NCBI RefSeq assembly: GCF_002078175.1
Contig: NZ_MWFK01000001.1
Span: forward strand, 1,922,001-1,986,000
DNA length: 64,000 nt
Source: Streptomyces sp. M41(2017)
Lineage (GTDB): Bacteria; Actinomycetota; Actinomycetes; Streptomycetales; Streptomycetaceae
Direction: 5' to 3'
Made by a program: the position numbers and the translations under genes. Of the stretch, positions 42,905 through 50,757 are shown piece by piece (the first letter of the stretch is position 1; every line of letters starts with the position of its first letter). The notes below the pieces were generated by a model. That model did not search any database. It had not been told where the DNA came from and saw nothing but the letters and a program-made list of their open reading frames with translations.

Positions 42905-45436
42905 ATGGCAACGACCACACCAGCCGGTGTGCGGGGCTCTCACGCCAAGCACGGAGGCGCCGCCGACGGCGCTCCGATGACGCACCGGCAGATCATGGAG
43001 GCGCTCTCCGGGCTGCTGCTCGGCATGTTCGTCGCGATCCTGTCGTCGACGATCGTCTCCAACGCGCTCCCCGAGATCATCGGCGACCTGGGCGGCGGCC
43101 AGTCCGCGTACACCTGGGTCGTCACCGCCGCGCTGCTCTCGATGACCGCGGCCACGCCCCTGTGGGGCAAGCTCTCCGACCTGTACAGCAAGAAGGCGCT
43201 CGTCCAGATAGCGCTCATCATCTACGTGCTGGCGTCGGCCGCCGCCGGTCTCTCGCAGAACGCCGGCATGCTCATCGCCTGCCGTGTCGTACAGGGCATC
43301 GGCGTGGGCGGTCTCTCCGCCCTCGCGCAGATCGTGATGGCCGCGATGATCTCCCCGCGTGAGCGCGGGCGCTACTCCGGCTACCTCGGCGCGACGTTCG
43401 CTGTCGCGACGGTCGGCGGCCCGCTGCTCGGCGGTGTCATCACCGACACGAGCTGGCTCGGCTGGCGCTGGTGCTTCTACGTCGGCGTTCCCTTCGCGAT
43501 CATCGCGCTCATCGTGCTGCAGAAGACCCTGCACCTGCCCGTCGTGAAGCGCGAGGTCAAGGTCGACTGGGGCGGCGCGTTCTTCATCTCCGCCGCGGTC
43601 TCCCTGCTCCTCCTGTGGGTCACCTTCGCCGGTGACAAGTACGACTGGATCTCGTGGCAGACGTACGTGATGGTCGCGGGCGCGGTCGTCCTCGGTCTGC
43701 TGTTCGTCCTCGTCGAGTCCAAGGCCAGCGAGCCGATCATCCCGCTGCGGCTGTTCCGCAACCGGACGATCACGCTGTCCTCCCTCGCCTCGCTCTTCGT
43801 CGGCGTCGCGATGTTCACCGGCACCGTCTTCTTCAGCCAGTACTTCCAGCTGGCGCGGGACAAGTCCCCGACGATGTCGGGTGTCATGACGATCCCGATG
43901 ATCGGCGGCCTGTTCATCTCGTCCACGGTCTCCGGTCAGGTCATCACCAAGACCGGACGGTGGAAGTACTGGCTCGTCACCGGCGGCTTCCTGGTCACCG
44001 CGGGCCTCGGCCTCCTCGGCACGATCCGCTACGACACGACCTACTGGCACATCGCGATCTTCATGGCGCTGCTGGGTCTGGGCATCGGCATGATGATGCA
44101 GAACCTGGTGCTGTCCACGCAGAACCAGGTGGCGCCGTCCGATCTGGGCTCCGCCAGCTCCACGGTCACCTTCTTCCGTTCCCTCGGTGGTGCCATCGGT
44201 GTCTCCGCGCTCGGCGCGGTCATGGCCACCCGGATCACCGACTACGTGAAGGACGGGCTGACCGACCTCGGCCCCAAGTACGCCTCCCTCGGCTCCGGTT
44301 CGGATTCCAGCTCCACCATCCCGGACATGGACAAGCTCCCCGCACCGCTGCGCACCGTGATGGAGAGCGCGTACGGCCACGGCATCGCGGACGTCTTCCT
44401 GATCGCCGCGGGCATGGCGCTGGTCGCCTTCCTGATCGTGCTGTTCATCAAGGAGGTCCCGCTGCGGACGTCCGGCGCGATGGCCCAGGCCGCCGCCGAG
44501 CAGTCCGGCGCCCCGGCCACGGAGACGACCGTCGCCGAGTCCGTCGAGGTCCCGGCCGACGACGAGCGGATCCCCGCCCAGGCCGTCGCGGCCACCGAGG
44601 CGGGCCCCGAGGGCACGCAGCGCCTCGCGGCCGTCGCCACGGCGACGCGGGAGAGCGTCCCGCAGCCCGCGTCCGGCGGCATCCCGGTGCGCGGCCAGGT
44701 CCGCGGCAACGAGAGCGCGCCCGTACCGCAGGCCGCGGTCACCCTGATCTCCCTCGCGGGACGTCAGCTCGGCCGCTCGGTCGCCCAGGCCGACGGCTCC
44801 TACGCGGTGGACGCGCCCGGCGTCGGTTCCTACGTCCTGATCGCCTCCGCCGACGGCTTCCAGCCGCAGGCCTCGACGATCGTCGTCAACGACGAGCCGC
44901 TCACGTACGACATCCTGCTGAGCGGCACGAGCGGGCTGAGCGGTGTCGTCCGGGCGGCCGACGGCGGCACCCCCGTCAAGGACGCGATGGTCATCGTGAC
45001 CGACGTCCGCGGTGACGTGCTCGCCACCGGAACCACCGGTGAGCAGGGCGAGTTCGCCTTCGCCGAGCTGGTGCCCGGAATCGTCACGGTCGCCGTGAAC
45101 GCGGCCGGCCACCGGCCGCGCGCGCTGCCCGTCGAGGTGGGCGGCGCCGGGGTCACCCGGATCGAGGTCGACCTCGACTCGGGTTCCCAGGTCCAGGGTG
45201 TCGTCAATGCACCGCACGGCCCCCTGTCGGACGCCCGCGTGACGCTGGTCGACGCGGCCGGCAACGTGGTCGGCACGGCCAGGACGGGTGCGGACGGCGC
45301 CTACGCCTTCACCGACCTGGACGGCGGCGAGTACACCGTCATCGCGACCGGCTACCCGCCGGTGGCGACGGCCCTGACCGTCGGCGGCCGTGGCGTGGAC
45401 GACCACGACATCGAACTCGCCCACCCCGGCGAGTAG
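42905..45436 (+). CDS. MFS exporter (DHA2) fused to three carboxypeptidase-regulatory-like domains
   Basis: An 843-residue protein. Residues about 30-530 are a 14-TM DHA2 exporter (SSTIVSNALPEIIGDLGGGQSAYTWVVTAALLSM, PLWGKLSDLYSKK, GPLLGGVITDTSWLGWRWCFYVGVPF). After a linker rich in Ala/Thr/Glu (about 535-590) come three beta-sandwich repeats of about 83 residues: 591-675, 676-760 and 761-843. Each has the pattern G-x-V-x-G ... A-V-V-x-L/V-x-D ... A-D-G-x-Y/F-A-F/V ... G-x-Y-T/V-x-A-x-G-F/Y-x-P, typical of CarboxypepD_reg domains. The tail length is unusual for DHA2 exporters. ATG 42905 has AGGAAG upstream. Middle gene of a MarR-controlled operon. Confidence 0.92.
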   Translation: MATTTPAGVRGSHAKHGGAADGAPMTHRQIMEALSGLLLGMFVAILSSTIVSNALPEIIGDLGGGQSAYTWVVTAALLSMTAATPLWGKLSDLYSKKALVQIALIIYVLASAAAGLSQNAGMLIACRVVQGIGVGGLSALAQIVMAAMISPRERGRYSGYLGATFAVATVGGPLLGGVITDTSWLGWRWCFYVGVPFAIIALIVLQKTLHLPVVKREVKVDWGGAFFISAAVSLLLLWVTFAGDKYDWISWQTYVMVAGAVVLGLLFVLVESKASEPIIPLRLFRNRTITLSSLASLFVGVAMFTGTVFFSQYFQLARDKSPTMSGVMTIPMIGGLFISSTVSGQVITKTGRWKYWLVTGGFLVTAGLGLLGTIRYDTTYWHIAIFMALLGLGIGMMMQNLVLSTQNQVAPSDLGSASSTVTFFRSLGGAIGVSALGAVMATRITDYVKDGLTDLGPKYASLGSGSDSSSTIPDMDKLPAPLRTVMESAYGHGIADVFLIAAGMALVAFLIVLFIKEVPLRTSGAMAQAAAEQSGAPATETTVAESVEVPADDERIPAQAVAATEAGPEGTQRLAAVATATRESVPQPASGGIPVRGQVRGNESAPVPQAAVTLISLAGRQLGRSVAQADGSYAVDAPGVGSYVLIASADGFQPQASTIVVNDEPLTYDILLSGTSGLSGVVRAADGGTPVKDAMVIVTDVRGDVLATGTTGEQGEFAFAELVPGIVTVAVNAAGHRPRALPVEVGGAGVTRIEVDLDSGSQVQGVVNAPHGPLSDARVTLVDAAGNVVGTARTGADGAYAFTDLDGGEYTVIATGYPPVATALTVGGRGVDDHDIELAHPGE

Positions 45437-45445
45437 TCCGGAGCC

Positions 45446-45498
45446 CCGGCCCGTGGGGAGCGCGCACTCTGAGCGGAGGTGCGCCCCCCACGGGCCGG
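45446..45498 (+). terminator. hairpin between the MFS and YceI genes
   Basis: Long near-perfect stem: CCGGCCCGTGGGG...GCGC pairs with GTGCGCCCCCCACGGGCCGG with one mismatch and a short loop. It could be a terminator or a processing/attenuation element inside the operon. Confidence 0.65.
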
Positions 45499-45537
45499 TT
45501 TCATTGCTGCATGCTGCATCGCAAGGAGTTACTGCAC

Positions 45538-46359
45538 ATGGGACTGACCGCGAAGATCCGTACGCGGGACGGATGGGCCGTGTCGCACGCGGTCGTCACG
45601 GTGACCGACATGACCGGCACGCAGGTGCTGCGGGCCGAGGCGGACACCGACGGGGCCGTCCACGACACGACGAGCCTCACCCCGGGCGCCTACACCGTGA
45701 TCGTGACCGCGGTCGGGTACGCGCCCGCCGCGTCCAGCGCGATCGTCACGGCGGCCGGCCGGGCCGAGGTCGGCCAGGTGACGCTGGCGCGCCAGGGCGG
45801 CACCGAACTGCCCCCGCCCGGACCGTGGACCATCGACCCGGCACATTCCTCCATCGGCGCCGTCGCCCAGCATCTGGGCATCTCCAGCGTGCACGGCCGC
45901 TTCACGGACTTCGCCGGCCGCATCGAGATCGCCCCCGACGACGTGGCCGGGTCCCGCGTCGAGGCGACCATCTCGGCCGCCTCCATCGACACCGGCAACG
46001 GCATGCGCGACGGCCACCTGAAGTCCCCGGACTTCCTGGACGTCGAGAAGTACCCGCACATCACCTACCGGTCGACGGGCGTGACGCCCGCGGGCTCCGA
46101 CCGCTGGACCGTGCACGGCGAGCTCACCATGCACGGCGTCGTACGGCCCGTCGACCTCGCTCTCGCCTACCTCGGCACCGGCGCCGACCCCTGGGGCGGC
46201 ACCCGCGCCGCGTTCCGCGCGACCGTGGAGCTGCGCCGCGAGGACTTCGCCATGAACTACAACCAGGTCGTCCAGGCGGGCATCTCCGCCATCGGCACGA
46301 CGCTGAAGGTGGAGCTGGACATCCAGGCCGTGCAGGGGGAGTCGCTGCCGGCCGTCTGA
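45538..46359 (+). CDS. YceI-family protein with N-terminal carboxypeptidase-regulatory-like domain
   Basis: A 273-residue protein. Residues about 1-88 are a beta-sandwich domain like those on the preceding exporter (LTPGAYTVIVTAVGYAPAASSAIVTAAGRAEVGQVTL). Residues about 95-270 are a YceI lipocalin-like barrel: GPWTIDPAHSSIGAVAQHLGISSVHGRF, SIDTGNGMRDGHLKSPDFLDVEKYPHITYRST and GELTMHGVVRPVDL. YceI proteins bind polyisoprenoids. No signal peptide is evident. ATG 45538 has AAGGAG 9 nt upstream. Sharing the domain with its neighbour argues for one functional module. Confidence 0.9.
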   Translation: MGLTAKIRTRDGWAVSHAVVTVTDMTGTQVLRAEADTDGAVHDTTSLTPGAYTVIVTAVGYAPAASSAIVTAAGRAEVGQVTLARQGGTELPPPGPWTIDPAHSSIGAVAQHLGISSVHGRFTDFAGRIEIAPDDVAGSRVEATISAASIDTGNGMRDGHLKSPDFLDVEKYPHITYRSTGVTPAGSDRWTVHGELTMHGVVRPVDLALAYLGTGADPWGGTRAAFRATVELRREDFAMNYNQVVQAGISAIGTTLKVELDIQAVQGESLPAV

Positions 46360-46366
46360 GCCCGGC

Positions 46367-47095
46367 TCATTCGCCCTCGCTGGCGTCGACGATCCGTCGG
46401 GCCAGGTCGCGGAGCTTGACGTTCTCCCGCTGGGAGGTGCGCACGAGGCTGTCGAACGCCTCCGACGCGTCGATGTCGAGCCGCTCCATCAGGATGCCCG
46501 TGGCCTGCCCGATCAGATCCCGGGTGCGCATCGCCTCGGTGAGCTGCTCGCGCATCGTCGCCGTCTCCAGCGCGATGCTGACGTGGGCGGTGAACAGCCG
46601 GCCGACCCGGGTGGCCCGGTCGTCGAAGGCGCGCGGCTTGCCCGCGTACGCCGTCAGGACGGTCAGCCGGCGCCGGTCGGCCCTGAGTCTGAGCGACAGC
46701 ACCGATCTCAGCCCGAGGCTCGACAGCGCGAGGTCCCCGTCCTCCTCCACGGAGGCGCTGTCCTCGATCCGGGCCACCGGAGCCGTCCACAGCCGGTTCC
46801 AGTACGGCAGGTGCTCGCGGCCCGCGTTCAGCGCGTCGGCGGAGCGGACGACCTCGTCCGTCCAGGCCAGCGTCTCCCGGTGGGCCTTGCGCTCGATGAC
46901 GGAGATCCCGGCGTGCTCGGCGCCCGGCAGGACGTGCACGGCGAGCCGTACGGCGGTCTTCAGGGTGCTGTGGGTGCTCACGGTGTCGTGCAACTGCTGA
47001 GCGGCGACCGTCAGGGCATCCGCCAGCTCGAAACCCGCAGCAGAACGGGGCAATTCAGAAAACTCGGACGCAGCCACCACGAACCTCTTCGGCAT
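46367..47095 (-). CDS. GAF-ANTAR transcription antitermination regulator
   Basis: A 242-residue cytosolic regulator. The GAF domain spans about 45-175 (LKTAVRLAVHVLPGAEHAGISVIERK; LSLRLRADRRRLTVLTAYAGKPRAFDD) and the ANTAR RNA-binding domain about 180-238 (REQLTEAMRTRDLIGQATGILMERLDIDASEAFDSLVRTSQRENVKLRDLARRIVD). ANTAR proteins bind tandem stem-loops in nascent mRNA and prevent termination. Start at ATG 47095 (MPKRFVVAASEF). Convergent with the YceI gene with only 7 bp between stops. Promoter candidate at 47158-47179. Confidence 0.9.
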   Translation of the reverse strand: MPKRFVVAASEFSELPRSAAGFELADALTVAAQQLHDTVSTHSTLKTAVRLAVHVLPGAEHAGISVIERKAHRETLAWTDEVVRSADALNAGREHLPYWNRLWTAPVARIEDSASVEEDGDLALSSLGLRSVLSLRLRADRRRLTVLTAYAGKPRAFDDRATRVGRLFTAHVSIALETATMREQLTEAMRTRDLIGQATGILMERLDIDASEAFDSLVRTSQRENVKLRDLARRIVDASEGE

Positions 47096-47157
47096 GCACG
47101 GCCAAACGGCCATGCGCAGGAGAGCTCCGCAGCACATTCCCGACTGCGAGCACAGGA

Positions 47158-47179
47158 CGAACAGCACTTTAGCTGTTCG
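47158..47179 (-). promoter_or_regulatory. palindrome-framed -10 element for the GAF-ANTAR gene
   Basis: CGAACAGC-N6-GCTGTTCG: 8-bp perfect arms. On the minus strand the 6-nt centre is TAAAGT, a -10-like hexamer about 71 nt upstream of the start. No good -35 was seen, which suggests an activator or an alternative sigma factor. Confidence 0.45.
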
Positions 47180-47249
47180 GATGGGGTGCGGTGGCGTGCA
47201 CGGTCACAGCCCGGGGGCGACAGGGGCGCACGCGGCCTACGCTGATCGC

Positions 47250-47720
47250 ATGGCACCCAACATCGCGACGAACACCACCGTCTCCCTCGACGAGTTGCTG
47301 GACTTCGTACGTCCCCGCCACCGGGCCGTCCTGCTGACCCGCCGCGCCGACGGCGGCCCGCAGGGTTCCCCGCTGACCTGCGGTGTCGACGACTCGGGGC
47401 GCATCGTCCTCTCGACGTACCCGGAGCGGGCGAAGACGCGCAACGCCAAGCGGGACGAGAGGGTCTCCCTCCTGATCCTCAGCGACGACTGGAACGGGCC
47501 CTGGGTCCAGGTCGACGGGACCGCCGAGGTCCTCGACTCCCCCGACTCCGTCGAGCCGCTCGTCGAGTACTACCGGAACATCGCCGGGGAGCATCCCGAC
47601 TGGGACGAGTACCGGGCGGCCATGCTCAAGCAGGGCAAGTCGATCATCCGGGTCACCCCGACCCGCTGGGGCCCGGTGGCCACCGGCGGCTTCCCGGCCC
47701 ACCTGGCCCCCCAGGAGTAG
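47250..47720 (+). CDS. PPOX-class F420-dependent oxidoreductase
   Basis: A 156-residue split-barrel flavin/F420-binding protein: FVRPRHRAVLLTRRADGGPQGSPLTCGVDDSGRIVLSTYPERAKTRNAKRDERVSLLILSD, WVQVDGTAEVLD, and the C-terminal TPTRWGPVATGGFPAHLA. The family reduces or binds deazaflavin F420, abundant in actinobacteria. TACGCT (47238-47243) lies exactly 6 nt before the ATG and there is no ribosome site, so a leaderless message is likely. Divergent from the GAF-ANTAR gene. Confidence 0.9.
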   Translation: MAPNIATNTTVSLDELLDFVRPRHRAVLLTRRADGGPQGSPLTCGVDDSGRIVLSTYPERAKTRNAKRDERVSLLILSDDWNGPWVQVDGTAEVLDSPDSVEPLVEYYRNIAGEHPDWDEYRAAMLKQGKSIIRVTPTRWGPVATGGFPAHLAPQE

Positions 47721-47747
47721 CCACCCGGCCGGGTACAGCGGTTGCCC

Positions 47748-47800
47748 GCCCCCTCCGCCCCTGCCCTTCCCGTACCCGGGGCTCCGCCCCGGACCCCGCG
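47748..47800. repeat. dispersed 53-bp repeat, copy B
   Basis: One mismatch in 53 bp to copy A (30111-30163), 17.6 kb away, again shortly after a stop codon (28 bp after the PPOX gene). Contains GGGGCTCCGCCCC. Confidence 0.85.
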
Positions 47801-47850
47801 AAAGGGCCGCGCCCCGGCCACGCACGGCCCGCACCCGGCGTCCGACGGAA

Positions 47851-47962
47851 GGGGCCGTGCCGGTACATCAGATGCCCGTCGCTTACGTTCGGATCGAGCA
47901 GCTCCCACCTCTCGACCTACGTCTGATTCCGCGGCGACGGGCGGATGTACCGGCACGGCCCC
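47851..47962. repeat. 112-bp element bounded by long inverted repeats
   Basis: Left arm 47851-47882 and right arm 47934-47962. The outer 19 bp GGGGCCGTGCCGGTACATC are perfectly inverted; after a 1-to-4-base difference a further 9 bp (GCCCGTCGC) pair. The centre is 51 bp. No target-site duplication is evident. It sits in a 314-bp gene-free stretch (47721-48034) that also holds repeat copy B and a CCGGAG hexamer run (47979-48004). Confidence 0.75.
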
Positions 47963-48034
47963 GACCCACCCACCGCACCGGAGCCGGAGCCGGAGCCGGA
48001 GCCGGCGCCGGAACGCCCGGCGCGCAGCCGAGCC

Positions 48035-48808
48035 TCAGCCTCGTGCCACCATCGCCTCGATCCCCGCGACCAACAGCTCCAGCGCGAACCCGAAGTCCCG
48101 GTCCCGCATCTCCGAGACGGTGTCGCCGCCCCGGGCCTCCATCAGATCCGCCGCGCCGGCGAAGTCCGCCGCCAGCTGCGGCTGTTCGCTGATGGTGCTC
48201 ATGGCCTCGCGGAAGTACTCGTCCTGCGACACCCCCGCCGTGGCGCACCGCTGCACGAAGTGGCCCTCGATCGTGCCGAACCCGTACACGAACTGGAAGA
48301 CGGCCGACATCGCCCCGGTCTGCCCGCGCGGCGGCAGCCCTGTGTTCCGGATCACCCGCTGTACGCACCTGGAGAACGCCATGGAGTGCGGCCCGATGTT
48401 CAGGAAGCTCCCGACGAGCGGCGACACCCACGGATGGCGCACGAGCAGCGCTCGGTTGCCGACAGCCAGCGCCCGCAGTTGATCCCGCCAGTGTTCCGCC
48501 GACTCGACGTCCGGCAGGTCCAGTTCGCCGAACACCGCGTCGAGGGCGAGCTCCAGGAGGTCGTCCTTGGTGTCGACGTACCAGTACACGGACATGGCCG
48601 TGACGTTCAGCTCGGCGGCCAGACGCCGCATCGAGAACTTCGCGAGTCCCTCCGCGTCGAGCAACCGCACGGTGGCCTCGGTGATCCGCTCCCGGTCGAG
48701 CCCCGTCGGCTGCCCGCCGTTCCGCGCGGCCCGGCCCCGGGGGGCCTTGCCCTCCAGCCAGACACTGGTCCGCGCCGGACGCTTGGCCCTGTCGGCTGCC
48801 CTCACCAT
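48035..48808 (-). CDS. TetR-family regulator with TetR_C domain
   Basis: A 257-residue repressor. After an Arg/Lys-rich N-terminus (RAAKRPAR-like) comes the helix-turn-helix ITEATVRLLDAEGLAKFSMRRLAAELNVTAMSVYWYVDTKDDLLELALDAVFGE (about 45-100). The C-terminal domain is of the tetracycline-repressor-like type (AFSRCVQRVIRNTGLPPRGQTGAMSAVFQFVYGFGTIEGHF). ATG 48808 has GGAAGG 6 nt upstream. It lies downstream of the MFS gene on the same strand, 173 bp away, and probably regulates it. Confidence 0.92.
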   Translation of the reverse strand: MVRAADRAKRPARTSVWLEGKAPRGRAARNGGQPTGLDRERITEATVRLLDAEGLAKFSMRRLAAELNVTAMSVYWYVDTKDDLLELALDAVFGELDLPDVESAEHWRDQLRALAVGNRALLVRHPWVSPLVGSFLNIGPHSMAFSRCVQRVIRNTGLPPRGQTGAMSAVFQFVYGFGTIEGHFVQRCATAGVSQDEYFREAMSTISEQPQLAADFAGAADLMEARGGDTVSEMRDRDFGFALELLVAGIEAMVARG

Positions 48809-48841
48809 GGCGCACCTTCCTCGGAACTCGAACCACGGCAT

Positions 48842-48862
48842 GGACCGGAGGCTCCCCGGTCC
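48842..48862 (-). promoter_or_regulatory. palindrome upstream of the TetR gene
   Basis: GGACCGG-N7-CCGGTCC, 34-54 bp before the TetR start; TAGCAT on the minus strand (48880-48875) just upstream could be the -10, so a bound repressor would sit at the transcription start. GCGCTCGACGG is directly repeated at about 48887-48909. Confidence 0.45.
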
Positions 48863-48981
48863 GTCACCCTGACGATGCTAAGCGGGCGCTCGACGGCGCT
48901 CGACGGGCACCACCGCGCCGTCTCTGTCCGATGTGTCCTCCGGGCAGCCGCCGAAACGCCTTGGCGCGGACCCGTCCGCCC

Positions 48982-50508
48982 TCACACGGTGACCGCCACG
49001 GTGGAGTCCCTCTCGGCCCGCCGCAGCAACGCGGCGGCGAGGAGCCCTCCGAGCAGGACGGCGACGGCGCCCACCAGCTGGCTGGTCTCCAGGCCCGAGG
49101 AGAACGCGTCGGTGATCCGCCCGCGTTCCTCGGCCGACCCGGCGGAGGCGAGCGCGGCCGGCAGCGAGGCCGCGGCGACCGGAACCAGCGCCGCGAACCG
49201 CGCGTTGAGCACCGCGCCGAGCACGGCCACGCCCAGCCCGTTGCCGAACTCGGCGAGCGTGCCGTTGATCCCGGCGCCGACGCCCGCTCGCTCGCGCGGG
49301 ATGGCGCTCATGATGGCGTGCGCCATCGCGGGATTGGCCACCGCGCAGCCCGCGCCGATGAGGAGCAGTCCGGCGAGTGTCCCGGCGTATCCGTGGCCGG
49401 TGAGCGTGGCGATCGACACCAGGCCCGCGGACATCAGCGTCATGCCGGTCACTATGGAGAGGGGCGTGCCGAGCCGCGCGGTCCAGCGGGCCGACAGTCC
49501 TGAGAAGTTCAGCGCGACGACGGCGAGCGCGAGCGGCGCGGTCCGCAGGCCCGCCTCCAACGGCCCGTAACCGAGCACGAACTGGAGGTGCTGGGTCAGC
49601 AGGAACAGCGCACCGCCCATCCCGAACGTGATGAGGACGGCGCCCGCGACGGCACCGGTGAACCGCTGGTTGCGGAAGAACTGCAGGTCGAGCATGGGGT
49701 ACGGGATCCGGCTCTCCCAGGCGGCGAAGGCGCCGAGGACGACCACGGCGAGCGCGGCCGTGGCCGCCACCCGCGCCGATGTCCAGCCGTGCTCGGGGCC
49801 CGAGATGATCGCGAACACCAGGGCGGTCATGCCGACCGTCGAGAGGAGGGCGCCGACGATGTCCGGCCGGTCCGCCCGGCGCGGTTCGCCCGGGGCCCCG
49901 GGGACGGCGGTGACGCGCGGCGCGGCCTTCGACTCGGGGACGAGCGCGACCACCGCGACGAGGCCGAGTGCCACGACGGGCAGGTTGATGAGGAAGATCG
50001 CCCCCCACCAGAAGTGGTTCAGCACGAAGCCGCCGATCAGCGGCCCCGCGGCGAAGCCGACCGCGTTGACCGCGCTCCAGACGCCGATCGCCTTCGGGTG
50101 CTCGTCCGGGGTGAAGATCTGCATGGCGACGGCGAGGGTGGTGGTGAGCAGCAGCGCCCCTCCCACGCCCATGCCGGCCCGCGCGGCGATCAACTGGCCC
50201 GTGGAGTCGGCGAGTCCGGCCACCAGCGAGCCGACCCCGAACAGGGCGAGTCCGCCGACCAGCATCTTCTTGCGGCCGTAGCGGTCGGCGGCGCTGCCCG
50301 CGGTGAGCAGCAGTCCCGACTGCACCAGCGAGTACGCGTTGATCATCCACTGGATGTCGGAGGTCGCCGCGCCCAGCTCGCGGGTGAGGGAGGGGATGGC
50401 GACGTTCAGGACGGTGTTGTCGAGCAGCACGGTGAGCTGGGCGAGACAGATGACACCGAGGATCAGCCAGCGCTGGGGGTGCCCTTGGAGAGGGGACGAG
50501 ATTGACAT
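48982..50508 (-). CDS. MFS multidrug exporter, DHA2 type (14 TM)
   Basis: A 508-residue membrane efflux protein: LTVLLDNTVLNVAIPSLTRELGAATSDIQWMINAYSLVQSGLLLTAGSAADRYGRKKMLVGGLALF carries the DNTVLNVAIP and D-R-x-G-R-K-K motifs of the EmrB/QacA group. GPLIGGFVLNHFWWGAIFLINLPV is motif C. ATG 50508 (MSISSPLQGHP) is chosen because the operator/promoter lies immediately upstream; no ribosome site is seen, so it may be leaderless. Probably repressed by the TetR protein encoded just downstream. Confidence 0.93.
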   Translation of the reverse strand: MSISSPLQGHPQRWLILGVICLAQLTVLLDNTVLNVAIPSLTRELGAATSDIQWMINAYSLVQSGLLLTAGSAADRYGRKKMLVGGLALFGVGSLVAGLADSTGQLIAARAGMGVGGALLLTTTLAVAMQIFTPDEHPKAIGVWSAVNAVGFAAGPLIGGFVLNHFWWGAIFLINLPVVALGLVAVVALVPESKAAPRVTAVPGAPGEPRRADRPDIVGALLSTVGMTALVFAIISGPEHGWTSARVAATAALAVVVLGAFAAWESRIPYPMLDLQFFRNQRFTGAVAGAVLITFGMGGALFLLTQHLQFVLGYGPLEAGLRTAPLALAVVALNFSGLSARWTARLGTPLSIVTGMTLMSAGLVSIATLTGHGYAGTLAGLLLIGAGCAVANPAMAHAIMSAIPRERAGVGAGINGTLAEFGNGLGVAVLGAVLNARFAALVPVAAASLPAALASAGSAEERGRITDAFSSGLETSQLVGAVAVLLGGLLAAALLRRAERDSTVAVTV

Positions 50509-50510
50509 GC

Positions 50511-50544
50511 TGTACACCGTAGAACAGTCGCCATACGGCGTACA
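50511..50544 (-). promoter_or_regulatory. TetR-type operator overlapping the MFS promoter
   Basis: Inverted repeat TGTAC-A/G-CCGTA, 11-bp arms with one mismatch, 12-bp spacer, starting 3 bp before the start codon. On the minus strand TTGTAC and TACGGT, 18 bp apart, fall inside the two arms and look like -35 and -10; TACGGT is 7 nt before the ATG. Confidence 0.7.
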
Positions 50545-50683
50545 ACGCGGTTTTCCGGGGCTCGGCAGCCGCTGGGACGGCCCGCTCGCCGCCCCGCCCC
50601 GAGCCGGTCCGCCGCCTTCCCCGGAGCCGGTCCAGGACAGGCGTCCCGGAGCGGGTCCGCCGCCGTCCTCGACCGGTACGAAC

Positions 50684-50723
50684 GGGCGGTGGCCCGGAGC
50701 GGGTCCGCTCCGGGCCACCGCCC
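50684..50723 (-). terminator. terminator of the glycosyltransferase operon
   Basis: Perfect 17-bp arms (GGGCGGTGGCCCGGAGC and complement) with a 6-nt loop, 35 bp past the GT39 stop. The adjoining gene-free DNA (50545-50683) repeats GGAGC-C/G-GGTCC-type motifs at about 50596, 50620, 50648 and 50696. Confidence 0.9.
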
Positions 50724-50757
50724 GCCGTCCGGCGGGACGGTGCCGTCGGTCGAGGAG

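Noticed and set aside
42881..45424. An 847-codon minus-strand frame opposite the MFS-fusion gene
   Set aside because: Mirror of a real gene with clear transmembrane and repeat domains; the antisense protein is Arg/Asp/Gly-rich low complexity.
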